Source of the DNA: Azospirillum sp. TSO35-2
GTDB lineage: Bacteria > Pseudomonadota > Alphaproteobacteria > Azospirillales > Azospirillaceae
Assembly: GCF_003116095.1 (NCBI RefSeq)
Contig: NZ_LGRA01000021.1
Location: 428,226-492,225, forward strand
Direction: 5' to 3'
DNA length: 64,000 nt
Below, one piece after another: positions 9,350-18,298 of the stretch; position 1 is the stretch's first letter; each line of letters starts with the position of its first letter. The notes beneath the pieces are model-generated. The model was not told where the DNA came from. It ran no database searches and saw only the letters and a list, made by a program, of their open reading frames with translations. The position numbers were made by a program, and so were the translations under genes.

Positions 9350-10240
9350 ATGCGACACGCCGCGTTCCTGGCCGGGCGCCTGCTGGCCCTGCTGCTGACC
9401 GCCCTGCTGTGCGGCCTGCCGGTTGTCGGCGCCGCGGCGGCGGGCCTGCGCGTCACCGCCGTGCTCGACGGCGACACGCTGGAGCTGGAGGACGGCCGCC
9501 GGGTCCGGCTCGCCGGGATCGAGGCGGCCAAGCCGCCGCGCGGCGCCAAGCCGGACGATGGCCGCGTCTGGCCGCTGGCCGAGGCGGCGACGGCGGCGCT
9601 GGCCGACCTGGCGCTCGGCCGCCGCGTCGCTGTGCATGGGCCGGCGGCGGTCGACCGGCACGGCCGGCTGCTCGCCCATCTGGTGCGGGACGACGGGCTG
9701 TGGCTGCAATCGGCGCTGCTGGCCCGTGGGCTGGCGCGCGTCCACAGCCGCCCCGACGCCCGCGCCTACACCGCCGAACTGCTGGCGGACGAGGAGAGGG
9801 CGCGCGGCGCCGGCCGCGGGCTGTGGCGCAGCCGGGTCTACGCCCTTCGCGACGCCGGCGACCCCGACGCGCTGGCCCGCGACCGCGACAGCTTCCAGGT
9901 CGTCGAGGGCGTCGTGCTGCGGGTGTCGAAGGCCGGCGGCGAGTGCTACTTCGACTTCGGCGAGGATTGGCGCAGCGACGTCACCGTCCACATCGGCCGG
10001 GCCGCCCAGCGGGCGGTGACCGCCGCCGGCATCGACCCGCTGTCCTACGAGGGGCGGCGGGTGCGCGTCCGGGGCTGGATCGTTCTGCGCAACGGCCCCA
10101 TGATCGACATCACCCATCCCGAGCAGATCGAACGGCTGGAGCGCGACCCTCTCCCCGGCCCGCCCGCCGTTTCGGCTCCGGACCCGGACGGCGAGGACGA
10201 TCCTCTGGATGAGGACGAGGCGGAGGAAGACCCCGAATGA
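9350..10240 (+). CDS. Secreted thermonuclease-like (SNase fold) protein
   Basis: This 296-residue protein has a signal peptide (about 1-27, ending AAAAG) and an SNase-like OB-fold domain at about 30-160 (VTAVLDGDTLELEDGRRVRLAGIEAA, then DRHGRLLAHLV). A second region of about 80 residues (FQVVEGVVLRVSKA ... WIVLRNGPMIDITHPEQIE) resembles a second OB-type fold, and an acidic tail ends the protein. The arginine of GRRVRLAG and that of RHGRLLA match catalytic Arg35 and Arg87 of staphylococcal nuclease. However, the position of the catalytic Glu43 appears to be Lys and Asp40 appears to be Glu, so nuclease activity is doubtful. The ATG at 9350 begins the signal peptide; ATG 9323 is an alternative. 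The stop overlaps the next start by four bases. Confidence 0.82.
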   Translation: MRHAAFLAGRLLALLLTALLCGLPVVGAAAAGLRVTAVLDGDTLELEDGRRVRLAGIEAAKPPRGAKPDDGRVWPLAEAATAALADLALGRRVAVHGPAAVDRHGRLLAHLVRDDGLWLQSALLARGLARVHSRPDARAYTAELLADEERARGAGRGLWRSRVYALRDAGDPDALARDRDSFQVVEGVVLRVSKAGGECYFDFGEDWRSDVTVHIGRAAQRAVTAAGIDPLSYEGRRVRVRGWIVLRNGPMIDITHPEQIERLERDPLPGPPAVSAPDPDGEDDPLDEDEAEEDPE

Positions 10241-11067
10241 TGACGCGCCTGTTCGCCACCCTGTTCCTGCTGCTCGCCGCCATCCCCCCAGCCCGGGCCG
10301 CCGGGCCGGAGCTGGCCGTGGCGCTGGGCGGGGTGGAGCGCCGCTTCGACCGCGACGCGCTGCTGGCCCGGCCCGACGCGGTGACCGTCGACATCCCCGC
10401 CGACGTGGCCTATGGCCGGCCGATGCGCTACCGCGCGGTGCCGCTGGCCAGCCTGCTCGGCACCGACGCCTTCCCGCCCGACAGCGTTCTGGAGGGCGTC
10501 GCGTCGGACGGCTTCACCGCGCAACTGCCGCCGGAGCTGTGCCTGCGCACCGGCCCCGACGGCGCCGTCGCCTTCCTGGCGGTGGAGCCGGCGGGCCAGC
10601 CCTGGCCGAACCTGCCGGGCAAGGCGGTGTCGGCCGGCCCCTTCTACCTGGTGTGGGTGCGGCCGGAGGCGTCGGGCGTGCGCAGCGAACAATGGCCCTA
10701 CCAGCTCGCCCGCATCGTCAGCTCCGACGACCCGCTCAAGCGCTGGCCGCAACTGGCGGTCGACGCGGCGCTGCCGGCCGACTCGGGAATCCGTGCCGGT
10801 CAGGCGGTGTTCGTCACCCAATGCATGGCCTGCCACACCCTGGGCGGCGCCGGCAGCGCCACGCTGGGCCCGGACCTGAACCGGCCGATGAACCCAACCG
10901 AATACCTGACCCCGGCCGGCCTGAGGCGGCTGATCCGCGACCCGCGATCGGTCCGGACCTGGCCCAGCCAGCAGATGCCCGGCTTCGACCCGGCGATGCT
11001 GAGCGACGCCGACCTCGACCGCGTGGTCGCCTATCTCGGGCACATGGCCGGGCGGAAGGGACCGTAG
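10237..11067 (+). CDS. Periplasmic cytochrome c with sulfite-oxidase-like N-terminal domain
   Basis: This 276-residue exported protein has a signal peptide ending near ARAA (residue 22). Residues about 25-165 resemble the molybdopterin-oxidoreductase (SUOX-like) fold seen in small proteins fused to cytochromes, including the segment WPYQLARIVSSDDP. The C-terminal 90 residues are a class I cytochrome c with haem motif CMACH (Cys196, Cys199, His200) and a likely axial Met in QQMPGF. Translation is coupled to the upstream thermonuclease-like gene by an ATGA overlap. It would carry electrons in the periplasm; the partner is unknown. No canonical Moco cysteine is evident to me, so the N-terminal domain may be non-catalytic. 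Confidence 0.8.
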   Translation: MMTRLFATLFLLLAAIPPARAAGPELAVALGGVERRFDRDALLARPDAVTVDIPADVAYGRPMRYRAVPLASLLGTDAFPPDSVLEGVASDGFTAQLPPELCLRTGPDGAVAFLAVEPAGQPWPNLPGKAVSAGPFYLVWVRPEASGVRSEQWPYQLARIVSSDDPLKRWPQLAVDAALPADSGIRAGQAVFVTQCMACHTLGGAGSATLGPDLNRPMNPTEYLTPAGLRRLIRDPRSVRTWPSQQMPGFDPAMLSDADLDRVVAYLGHMAGRKGP

Positions 11068-11159
11068 CGTCCTGGGGACATACCACCCTTCCGCGACCGT
11101 TCGACTCTGGCGCAAGGCTGGGCGGCTCCACTACACTTGGGTGTCGAACCCTTGGACCG

Positions 11160-12116
11160 ATGACCATGCCCCGCAGCGAATTCTATCCGCCCATCGACCC
11201 GTTCCAGACCGGCACCCTCGCCGTCGACGGGATCCACACGGTCTATTGGGAGCAGGCGGGCAACCCGCGGGGCGTCCCGGTGATGTTCCTGCACGGCGGC
11301 CCGGGGGCCGGGGCGTCGCCGACCCACCGGCGCTTCTTCGACCCGGCCCATTACCGCATCGTGGTGATGGACCAGCGCGGCGCCGGCCGCTCCACCCCGC
11401 TGGGCGAAACGCGCGAGAACACCACCGAACGGCTGGTCGAGGACATCGAGGCGCTGCGCCGCCACCTGGGGATCGAGCGCTGGCACCTGTTCGGCGGCTC
11501 CTGGGGCTCGACGCTGGCGCTGGCCTACGCCGAGACGCACCCGGAGCGCTGCCTGGGCCTGATCCTGCGCGGCATCTTCCTGATGCGGAAGAGCGAGATC
11601 GACTGGTTCCTCTATTCCATGCGCATCCTCTTCCCCGAGGCCTGGGCCGCCTTCGCCGGCCACATCCCGGAGGCCGAGCGCGGCGACCTGCTGGAGGCCT
11701 TCTGGAAGCGGCTCGACTCGGCCGACCCGGCGACCCGCATGGCCGCGGCGCGGGTGTGGAGCGTCTATGAGGGAAGCTGCTCGTCCCTGCTGCCGTCGCC
11801 CGAGCTGATCGCCGCCAGCGGCGAGGATCGCCACGCGCTGGGGCTGGCGCGGATCGAGGCGCACTACTTCCGCTCCAACCGCTTCACGCCGGAGGACAAG
11901 CTGCTGCGCGACGTGTCCCGCATCCGGCACCTGCCGGCGGTGATCGTCCAGGGCCGCTACGACATCGTCTGCCCGGTGATCTCCGCCGACGAGCTGCACC
12001 GGGCGTGGCCGGAAGCCGACTACCGCGTCATCCCCGACGCCGGCCACTCCGCCATGGAACCCGGCATCCGCGCCGCCCTGATCCAGGCGACGGAGCGGTT
12101 CAAGGAGTATCGGTGA
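11160..12116 (+). CDS. pip: Proline iminopeptidase
   Basis: This 318-residue alpha/beta-hydrolase of peptidase family S33 removes N-terminal proline from peptides. The oxyanion segment HGGPGAG and the nucleophile elbow GGSWGS (Ser114) are both diagnostic. The DQRGAGRS motif and C-terminal GRYDIVCP and GHS segments supply the remaining triad residues. No signal peptide is seen, so it is cytoplasmic. Start ATG 11160 (MTMPRSEFYPP) was chosen; ATG 11166 is two codons downstream. The gene stands alone, with a large inverted repeat after its stop. Confidence 0.93.
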   Translation: MTMPRSEFYPPIDPFQTGTLAVDGIHTVYWEQAGNPRGVPVMFLHGGPGAGASPTHRRFFDPAHYRIVVMDQRGAGRSTPLGETRENTTERLVEDIEALRRHLGIERWHLFGGSWGSTLALAYAETHPERCLGLILRGIFLMRKSEIDWFLYSMRILFPEAWAAFAGHIPEAERGDLLEAFWKRLDSADPATRMAAARVWSVYEGSCSSLLPSPELIAASGEDRHALGLARIEAHYFRSNRFTPEDKLLRDVSRIRHLPAVIVQGRYDIVCPVISADELHRAWPEADYRVIPDAGHSAMEPGIRAALIQATERFKEYR

Positions 12117-12159
12117 CGGGAGGTTGATGGATCGGGCGACCGAATCCATGAATCGGAGA

Positions 12160-12312
12160 GCAAGATTTACACGGATGACACGGATTTAGACACGGATTAC
12201 ACGGACTTTTCCTGATCTTGGCGACGCCCCGGTCTTTTCCTGAAGCCGACGATCGGCCAACGCCACATCCGTGCAATCCGTGTTTACATCCGTGACATCC
12301 GTGTAAATCTTG
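12160..12312. repeat. Long imperfect inverted repeat built of CACGGAT units
   Basis: The left arm (about 12160-12208) and right arm (about 12265-12312) are near-perfect inverted copies of about 48 bases, around a loop of about 56 bases. Each arm consists of tandem CACGGAT-type units at spacings of 9-12 bases and ends in GCAAGATTTACACGGATG. A second copy of the family lies at 62444-62587. It sits between pip and mutM and holds no gene. As RNA it would form a very long hairpin. Confidence 0.85.
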
Positions 12313-12380
12313 CCTGTCGATCCCGCACCTCCCACCCCGCCGACAACCTCCCGCCCACGCCCCAACCCCACCTGAGGCCG

Positions 12381-13223
12381 ATGCCTGAACTTCCCGAAGT
12401 CGAGACGGTGTGCCGGGGGCTTGCCCCGCATCTCGAAGGCCGGCGGCTGGTCCGTGTCGAGCAGCGGCGGCCGAACCTGCGGACCCCGTTCCCCCCGCGC
12501 TTCTGCGAGCGGCTGACCGACCGTGTCGTGCTGTCGGTGCGGCGGCGGGCCAAATACATCCTGATGCATCTGGACGACGGCGGCGTGCTGATCGCCCATC
12601 TCGGCATGTCCGGCCGGATGATCATCGCGCCCGGCCGGCCGGACGCCTTCGACAAGCATGATCATGTGGTGTTCGAGACCGACGCCGGCACCATCGTCAC
12701 CTTCAACGACGCCCGCCGCTTCGGGCTGATGGACCTGACGGTGGCCGACGCGCTGAACGACCACCCGATGCTGCGCAACCTGGGGCCGGAGCCGCTGGGC
12801 AACGAATTCTCCGGCCCGGATCTCGCCCGCCGGCTGGCCGGCAAGATGACGCCGATCAAGGCGGCGCTGCTCGACCAGAGCGTCGTCGCCGGGCTCGGCA
12901 ACATCTATGTGTCGGAGGCGCTGTTCCAGGCCGGCATCCTGCCCACCCGCAGCGCCGCCAGCCTGTCCGGCGACGAGGTCGACCGGCTGGCCGGCGCGGT
13001 GCGCGCGGTGCTGGAGCGCGCCATCGCCGCCGGCGGCTCGTCCTTGCGCGATTACCGGCAGGCGTCGGGCGAGCTGGGCTATTTCCAGCACCAGTTCGCC
13101 GTCTACGACCGCGCCGGCGAGGGCTGCCCCGGCTGCGACTGCGACCGCGCGCGGACCGGGGGCGTTCAGCGGATTGTACAGTCCGGCCGCTCGACTTTCT
13201 TTTGTGCGGCGCGCCAACGGTGA
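12381..13223 (+). CDS. mutM: Formamidopyrimidine-DNA glycosylase
   Basis: This 280-residue base-excision repair enzyme removes 8-oxoguanine and FaPy lesions and cleaves the strand. The N-terminus MPELPEVET supplies the catalytic Pro (after Met removal) and Glu. The H2TH region ([20 protein letters not shown]) and the C-terminal finger are present. The finger is unusual: it reads CPGCDC ... [17 protein letters not shown], so the usual fourth cysteine is an arginine while an extra cysteine follows the first pair. The gene is followed 12 bases later by the secreted-protein gene. Confidence 0.95.
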   Translation: MPELPEVETVCRGLAPHLEGRRLVRVEQRRPNLRTPFPPRFCERLTDRVVLSVRRRAKYILMHLDDGGVLIAHLGMSGRMIIAPGRPDAFDKHDHVVFETDAGTIVTFNDARRFGLMDLTVADALNDHPMLRNLGPEPLGNEFSGPDLARRLAGKMTPIKAALLDQSVVAGLGNIYVSEALFQAGILPTRSAASLSGDEVDRLAGAVRAVLERAIAAGGSSLRDYRQASGELGYFQHQFAVYDRAGEGCPGCDCDRARTGGVQRIVQSGRSTFFCAARQR

Positions 13224-13235
13224 TATAGCTGGGGC

Positions 13236-13655
13236 ATGACGGCTTTTCCGGCCTTGCTCCGGGCGGCATCCGCCGCGTTCCTCCTTGCCGGCCCCGCGGT
13301 CGCGGGCCTGGGGAGCCTCCTTATTCCCAATTCTCCGGCCTTCGCCGCCGGCTCCGGTCCGTATGTCCCGGGGCTCACCGACGTGCCGGTGATGCCCGGA
13401 CTGGCGTCCGCCGAGTCGGAGCCGCTGGTCTTCGACAAGCCGGGCGGGCGGATCGTCCAGACCGTGCTGGCGGGGGCGGTGCCGCGTCAGGCGGTGCTGG
13501 CCTTCTACGACCAGACCCTGCCGCAGCTCGGCTGGCGCCGCACGGCGGAGCGGGTCTTCGTCCGCGAGGGCGAGGAGCTGCGGCTGGAATTTCCGCAAGC
13601 CGCCGCATCCGCCAAATCGGCCACCGCCGTCCGCTTCACTTTGACGCCGCGCTGA
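13236..13655 (+). CDS. Small secreted protein of unknown function
   Basis: This is 139 residues with a signal peptide or membrane anchor ([19 protein letters not shown], cleavage possibly after AFA near residue 37). The mature part holds one compact region ([35 protein letters not shown], then [17 protein letters not shown] ... [13 protein letters not shown]). The [13 protein letters not shown] pattern resembles periplasmic proteins that evaluate a single helix-strand module, but no named family is claimed. It starts 12 bases after the mutM stop and is probably cotranscribed with it. Confidence 0.75.
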   Translation: MTAFPALLRAASAAFLLAGPAVAGLGSLLIPNSPAFAAGSGPYVPGLTDVPVMPGLASAESEPLVFDKPGGRIVQTVLAGAVPRQAVLAFYDQTLPQLGWRRTAERVFVREGEELRLEFPQAAASAKSATAVRFTLTPR

Positions 13656-13765
13656 CCGCCGCGTCGCCGGTCATACTCACACCGCCGATAGACACAACCA
13701 CCCACACCAGACAACCACGAGTTCCGGACGAACCGGACTCGCCCCATCGGGAGAGTGCTGCAGCC

Positions 13766-14542
13766 ATGTCGTATGAAACCATCCTCGTCGAGACCCGCGG
13801 CCCGGTCGGCCTGATCACCCTGAACCGCCCGAAGGCGCTGAACGCGCTGTGCGACCAGCTGGTGACCGAGATGGGCCAGGCGCTCGACGTGTTCGAGGCC
13901 GACGCGGCCATCGGCGCCATCGTCGTCACCGGGTCGGAGCGCGCCTTCGCCGCCGGCGCCGACATCAAGGAGATGGCCGGCTTCTCGTACATGGACGTCT
14001 ACACCAGCAACTTCATCACCGCGAAGTGGGAGCGGCTGGCCAAGTGCCGCAAGCCGACCATCGCCGCGGTCGCCGGCTTCGCGCTGGGCGGCGGTTGCGA
14101 GCTGGCGATGATGGCCGACTTCATCCTGGCCGCCGACACCGCCAAGTTCGGTCAGCCGGAGATCACCATCGGCACCATCCCCGGCGCCGGCGGCACCCAG
14201 CGCCTGACCCGCTTCGTCGGAAAGTCCAAGGCGATGGAGATGGTGCTGACCGGTCGCATGATCGACGCCGCCGAGGCCGAGCGCTGCGGTCTGGTCAGCC
14301 GCGTCGTCCCGGCCGCCGAGCTGGTCGAGGAGGCGGTGAAGGTCGCCACCAAGATCGCCTCGCTGTCGCAGCCGGTCGTCGCCATGGCCAAGGAGGCGGT
14401 CAACACCGCCTACGAGACGACGCTCGCCGAAGGCGTGCGCTTCGAACGCCGCCTGTTCCATTCGACCTTCGCCACCGAAGACCAGAAGGAAGGCATGTCG
14501 GCCTTCGCCGAGAAGCGCCAGCCCACCTGGAAGAATCGCTGA
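13766..14542 (+). CDS. Enoyl-CoA hydratase
   Basis: This 258-residue crotonase-fold enzyme hydrates trans-2-enoyl-CoA in fatty-acid or aromatic-acid breakdown. The oxyanion-hole segments [11 protein letters not shown] and [13 protein letters not shown] are typical. The catalytic glutamates are expected in [19 protein letters not shown] and match the short-chain (ECHS1/PaaF-like) group. The C-terminal segment [21 protein letters not shown] is also standard. Length is normal. It sits just upstream of rpsT, which has its own promoter. Confidence 0.93.
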   Translation: MSYETILVETRGPVGLITLNRPKALNALCDQLVTEMGQALDVFEADAAIGAIVVTGSERAFAAGADIKEMAGFSYMDVYTSNFITAKWERLAKCRKPTIAAVAGFALGGGCELAMMADFILAADTAKFGQPEITIGTIPGAGGTQRLTRFVGKSKAMEMVLTGRMIDAAEAERCGLVSRVVPAAELVEEAVKVATKIASLSQPVVAMAKEAVNTAYETTLAEGVRFERRLFHSTFATEDQKEGMSAFAEKRQPTWKNR

Positions 14543-14642
14543 TTCCTCTGCCTGCCGTCCCCTGCATGTTGCGGGGGACGGACCAGATCCCACCAAGATG
14601 TCGTCTCTGCGCGATTAGTCCAAATCAACGGGCGACCACGCC

Positions 14643-14671
14643 TTGACTCGGGTTACGGTGGCGCGTATAAG
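14643..14671 (+). promoter_or_regulatory. Sigma-70 type promoter of rpsT
   Basis: TTGACT at 14643-14648 and TATAAG at 14666-14671 are separated by exactly 17 bases, close to the housekeeping consensus. Transcription would begin near 14678, giving a leader of about 40 bases before the rpsT start. Confidence 0.75.
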
Positions 14672-14716
14672 GCGCGCTCGCATCACGACAGCCGTGTCGT
14701 TCGGAGTAGGGTTTCC

Positions 14717-14977
14717 ATGGCCAATCATAAGTCCGCTGAAAAGCGCATTCGTCAGACCGAGCGTCGCACGGAAGTCAACCGTGCCCGCATCAGCCGCATC
14801 CGTTCCTTCGTGAAGAAGGTCGAGGGCGCGATCGAGAGCGGTGACAAGTCCGCCGCCGCCGACGCCTTCAAGTCCGCTCAGCCGGAGCTGATGCGCGGCG
14901 TGTCGAAGGGTGTGCTGCACAAGAACACCGTGTCGCGCAAGCTGTCGCGCCTGTCGGCTCGTATCAAGGCTCTGTAA
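14717..14977 (+). CDS. rpsT: 30S ribosomal protein S20
   Basis: This 86-residue, lysine/arginine-rich protein matches S20 throughout: [17 protein letters not shown] at the N-terminus, [13 protein letters not shown] in the middle, and [23 protein letters not shown] at the end. It binds 16S rRNA early in small-subunit assembly. It has a near-consensus promoter and a strong terminator, so it is probably a single-gene transcript. Codon use is more restricted than in the neighbours, as expected for a highly expressed gene. Confidence 0.97.
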   Translation: MANHKSAEKRIRQTERRTEVNRARISRIRSFVKKVEGAIESGDKSAAADAFKSAQPELMRGVSKGVLHKNTVSRKLSRLSARIKAL

Positions 14978-15000
14978 GAGAGTCTTCATTCGCCGGTTTC

Positions 15001-15036
15001 AAAAAGCCGCGCCCGAGACTCGGGGCGCGGCTTTTT
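15001..15036 (+). terminator. Intrinsic terminator of rpsT
   Basis: The arms AAAAAGCCGCGCCC and GGGGCGCGGCTTTTT pair around a short loop and finish in a T-run. It lies 24 bases after the rpsT stop. Confidence 0.9.
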
Positions 15037-15559
15037 GCGTTTAAAGTAAAGATCGGTCTTGTTGGCAATTGTCCTAGATTGTTGGCAAGTCGGCGTATGA
15101 GATCCGGGATCGGCATTGTGGGTGAAGGTGCGTAACTTTGTCTTTTTGGCCTGTTCGCCATCTGTCCCATTGCCAGACTTCCTTCGGGCGATTAAACTTT
15201 TGTTCAATTCGACGCCGGTCCGCAGCGTGTCCGTCACGCCGCGAACAGTTGAATAAAACATTGAAAGAACAAAGGTCTTCGCCCGGCCGATGACTGTAGA
15301 GTCGCGGTGGACGGGCCGATCTTCTTTATACTTAAAACCAGAGGTGTCGCAGGCGAGAATTACAATCTCGTCTGAGTCGGGTGTGCGCAGGGTTCCGTTT
15401 GGGGGTATCCATGCTTGGAGTCTTCCGGGCAGGATCACGCGGGAGGACCGGGACACCATCTGTGTTGAGGCGTGTGTTGGGGCGGTTCCGGTGGCGGGGT
15501 GATCCCGCATCGTCCCGGCGGTCGTGCCGTCCGGGGGGAAGGAGCGGGGGTAAGGGAGC
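15037..15559. other. Long AT-richer gap between rpsT and dnaA with a spaced direct repeat
   Basis: About 520 bases hold no convincing gene. TTGTTGGCAA occurs at 15059-15068 and again at 15079-15088, exactly 20 bases apart, which would place both copies on one face of the helix. The region is more AT-rich than its surroundings (for example around 15190-15275 and 15325-15370) and probably contains the dnaA promoter and control sites. I found no sequence close to the DnaA box TTATCCACA, so there is no support for a replication origin here. Confidence 0.6.
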
Positions 15560-17113
15560 ATGTCGGTCGGCGTGTCGTTGGATCAGCAGTGGGCGCGCAT
15601 TCGCGGACGCCTGAAGGAAGAGGTGGGCGAGATCGCCTATCGGAGCTGGCTTCAGCCGCTGTCCGTCGCCAGCCTGGTGGGCGGCGAGGTGTGCATCGTC
15701 GTGCCCACGCGCTTCATGCGCGACTGGGTGCTGACGCACTACGCCGACCGCATCCGCGCGCTGTGGTCCGGTGAGAATCCGGACGTCCACTCGATCGACG
15801 TCATCGTCGCCTCGACCAACCCGCCATCCGCCATGGTCGCCGACAACGACGACCGCGACGATCCGGTCTCCGGCCACATGTCCGGTCTGCGCGGATCGGA
15901 GCGTGGGGCCGAGTCGCGCCCGGCGCCGCGGCCGGCGCGTCCGTCGGAATCCGGGTCCCCGGGCGAATCCGGATCCTATTACGGCAACGGGCCCCAGGCG
16001 CCGTCGACCGTCTACACCTCCGCCTCCTACGGCGGGGCGTCGGACGAGTCGCCGAACGCGGTGCCGACGATCCTGGAGGACCGGTCCGACCTGTCCGCCG
16101 CGCTCGACCCGCGCTTCACCTTCGAGAATTTCGTCGTCGGCAAGCCGAACGAGCTGGCGCACGCCGCCGCCCGGCGCGTCGCCGACGCCACCACCGTGAC
16201 CTTCAACCCGCTGTTCCTCTATGGCGGGGTCGGGCTGGGCAAGACCCACCTGATGCACGCGCTGGCCTGGCAGATCCGCAAGAACGACCCGAACCGCAAG
16301 GTGCTGTACCTGTCGGCCGAGAAGTTCATGTACCAGTTCATCCGGGCGTTGCGCTTCAAGGACACGATGGCCTTCAAGCAGCAGTTCCGCTCGGTCGACG
16401 TGCTGATGATCGACGACGTCCAGTTCATCAGCGGCAAGGACAGCACCCAGGAGGAGTTCTTCCACACCTTCAACGCGCTGGTCGACCAGAACCGGCAGGT
16501 CATCATCTCCGCCGACAAGAGCCCGTCCGACCTGGAAGGGATGGAGGAGCGGCTGCGCTCCCGCCTGGGCTGGGGCTTGGTCGCCGACATCCACCCGACC
16601 ACCTACGAGCTGCGGCTGGGCATCCTCCAGGCCAAGGCCGACGCGCTGCAGGCCAGCATCCCGATGAAGGTGCTGGAGTTCCTGGCCCACAAGATCACCT
16701 CGAACGTCCGCGAGCTGGAAGGGGCGCTGAACCGCATCGTCGCCCACGCCGAACTGGTCGGCCGCGCCATCACCCTGGAGACGACGCAGGAGGTGCTGCA
16801 CGATCTGCTGCGCGCCAACGACCGCCGCGTCACCATCGACGAGATCCAGAAGCGGGTGGCGGAGCATTACAACATCCGCGTCGCCGACATGCACTCCGCC
16901 CGCCGCGCCCGCGCGGTGGCCCGCCCGCGCCAGATCGCCATGTACCTGGCCAAGCAGCTGACCGCCCGCTCCCTCCCGGAGATCGGCCGCAAGTTCGGCG
17001 GTCGCGATCACACCACCGTCATGCACGCGGTCAAGAAGGTGGACGAACTGCGCGCCACCGATCCGTCCTTCGCCGAAGACGTCGAACTGCTGCGGCGGAT
17101 GTTGGAAAGCTGA
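15560..17113 (+). CDS. dnaA: Chromosomal replication initiator DnaA
   Basis: This 517-residue protein has all four DnaA domains. Domain I (about 1-85) includes the WLQPL segment. Domain II (about 100-175) is a long Gly/Ser/Pro-rich linker. Domain III is the AAA+ core, with Walker A GGVGLGKTH near 221 and Walker B LMIDDVQF near 282. Domain IV carries the DNA-binding signature GGRDHTTVMHAVKKV near 480. It opens the origin by binding DnaA boxes as an ATP-bound oligomer. The start ATG follows a purine-rich run (GGGGGTAAGGGAGC). A REC-GGDEF gene follows after 115 bases. Confidence 0.97.
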   Translation: MSVGVSLDQQWARIRGRLKEEVGEIAYRSWLQPLSVASLVGGEVCIVVPTRFMRDWVLTHYADRIRALWSGENPDVHSIDVIVASTNPPSAMVADNDDRDDPVSGHMSGLRGSERGAESRPAPRPARPSESGSPGESGSYYGNGPQAPSTVYTSASYGGASDESPNAVPTILEDRSDLSAALDPRFTFENFVVGKPNELAHAAARRVADATTVTFNPLFLYGGVGLGKTHLMHALAWQIRKNDPNRKVLYLSAEKFMYQFIRALRFKDTMAFKQQFRSVDVLMIDDVQFISGKDSTQEEFFHTFNALVDQNRQVIISADKSPSDLEGMEERLRSRLGWGLVADIHPTTYELRLGILQAKADALQASIPMKVLEFLAHKITSNVRELEGALNRIVAHAELVGRAITLETTQEVLHDLLRANDRRVTIDEIQKRVAEHYNIRVADMHSARRARAVARPRQIAMYLAKQLTARSLPEIGRKFGGRDHTTVMHAVKKVDELRATDPSFAEDVELLRRMLES

Positions 17114-17228
17114 GAACAGCTTTATGGACTGATCAACCGCGGCGTGTCGCCACGCTGCTATCCCATCGCGACACGAAGTTTGCTAAGGTCCCGCTGCACG
17201 GGATCTTTGCGGACGGTGTGGTGTCGCG

Positions 17229-18155
17229 GTGGAAACGAATGTTCTTGTCGTCGATGATTCCAGTTTCTTTCGCGATCTCATACGGACAGATCTGGAAAGC
17301 AACGGGTACAAGGTGCTGCTCGCCGAAGACGGGGCGCAGGCGCTGTCGGTCTACCGCAGCCATGACATCCACATCCTGATCACCGACCTGGAAATGCCGG
17401 TGATGACCGGTCTGGAACTGTGCTGGCATGTCCGGGCGGAGGACGACCAGCACCGCACCTTCACCATCCTGATGACCGGCGATACCGAGACGGCGCGGCG
17501 GATCGAGGCGTTCGATTCCGGCGCCGACGAGTTCCTGGCCAAGCCGGTCGACCTGTCGATGCTGCGCGCCCGCGTGCGGGCCGGCGAACGCATCAGCCGG
17601 ATGCACCGGGTGATGGTCGAGATGCTGCACACCGACTATCTGACCGGCGTGCTGAACCGCCGCTATTTCATGGAACGGCTGGAACGGGCCTATGGCACGG
17701 CGATGGAGACGGGGGCCGCCATGGCCGTCGCCATGTTCGACATCGACCATTTCAAGACCATCAACGACACCCACGGCCATTCCAACGGCGATCTGGCGCT
17801 GAAGCGGTTCGCCGACAATAGCGCCCTCCACGTGCCGGACGGCGGCTTCCTCGGCCGGCTGGGCGGCGAGGAGTTTTGCCTGTGCCTGCCCGCCGCCGAC
17901 CTGGACGGCGCGCTGGCGCGGGTGGAGGCGATCCGCCGCTCCACCGCCGAGCTGGTCGTCGAAACCGGGACCGGCGTCCGCTTCTCCTTCACCGTCAGCG
18001 TCGGCATGTGCCTGATCCAGGACACCACGTCGGTGGCGGACCTGATGAGCCAGGCCGACGAGGCGCTCTATTTCGCCAAGCGCAGCGGCCGGAACCGCAC
18101 CGTGCTGCGCGGGGCGGAGGGGGTGACGGTCAAGGCGCTGTTCTACGTGATGTGA
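17229..18155 (+). CDS. Response regulator with GGDEF diguanylate cyclase domain
   Basis: This 308-residue protein has a receiver domain (1-120) followed by a GGDEF domain (135-300), a PleD/WspR-like layout. The receiver has the acidic pair Asp9/Asp10 and phosphoacceptor Asp53 (ITDLEMPVMTG). The active-site motif is GGEEF at residues 212-216, with the upstream metal aspartate in AMFDIDHFK, so it should make cyclic di-GMP when phosphorylated. No RxxD inhibitory site is seen five residues before GGEEF, suggesting it lacks classical product inhibition. The start is GTG at 17229, supported by the family N-terminus (NVLVVDDS). No partner kinase is adjacent. Confidence 0.92.
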   Translation: METNVLVVDDSSFFRDLIRTDLESNGYKVLLAEDGAQALSVYRSHDIHILITDLEMPVMTGLELCWHVRAEDDQHRTFTILMTGDTETARRIEAFDSGADEFLAKPVDLSMLRARVRAGERISRMHRVMVEMLHTDYLTGVLNRRYFMERLERAYGTAMETGAAMAVAMFDIDHFKTINDTHGHSNGDLALKRFADNSALHVPDGGFLGRLGGEEFCLCLPAADLDGALARVEAIRRSTAELVVETGTGVRFSFTVSVGMCLIQDTTSVADLMSQADEALYFAKRSGRNRTVLRGAEGVTVKALFYVM

Positions 18156-18298
18156 CGGCTCTATGAAGTTTGGCCAGACCCCAGCTTCGCCCATGGACGG
18201 ACCGCTTTTGTCTCAGGCACACTTTGCGCCTTGAGCGGTGCCGGTCGGCAGCCGCCGATCAAGCGCGCCAAGCCACAAGAGCAGGGAGAACGGGCGTC

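Noticed and set aside
12160..12312. CRISPR array from periodic CACGGAT units
   Set aside because: Units are 7-9 bases, arranged as inverted arms with no unique spacers of 30-40 bases, and no cas genes are nearby.
15192..15206. CtrA-type site TTAA-N7-TTAA upstream of dnaA
   Set aside because: The second half reads TTCA, a mismatch to the consensus, and one near-match in 500 AT-richer bases is not significant.
15037..15559. Replication origin next to dnaA
   Set aside because: No sequence close to the DnaA box consensus and no cluster of AT-rich 13-mers was found; the AT-richer stretch is adequately explained as promoter DNA.
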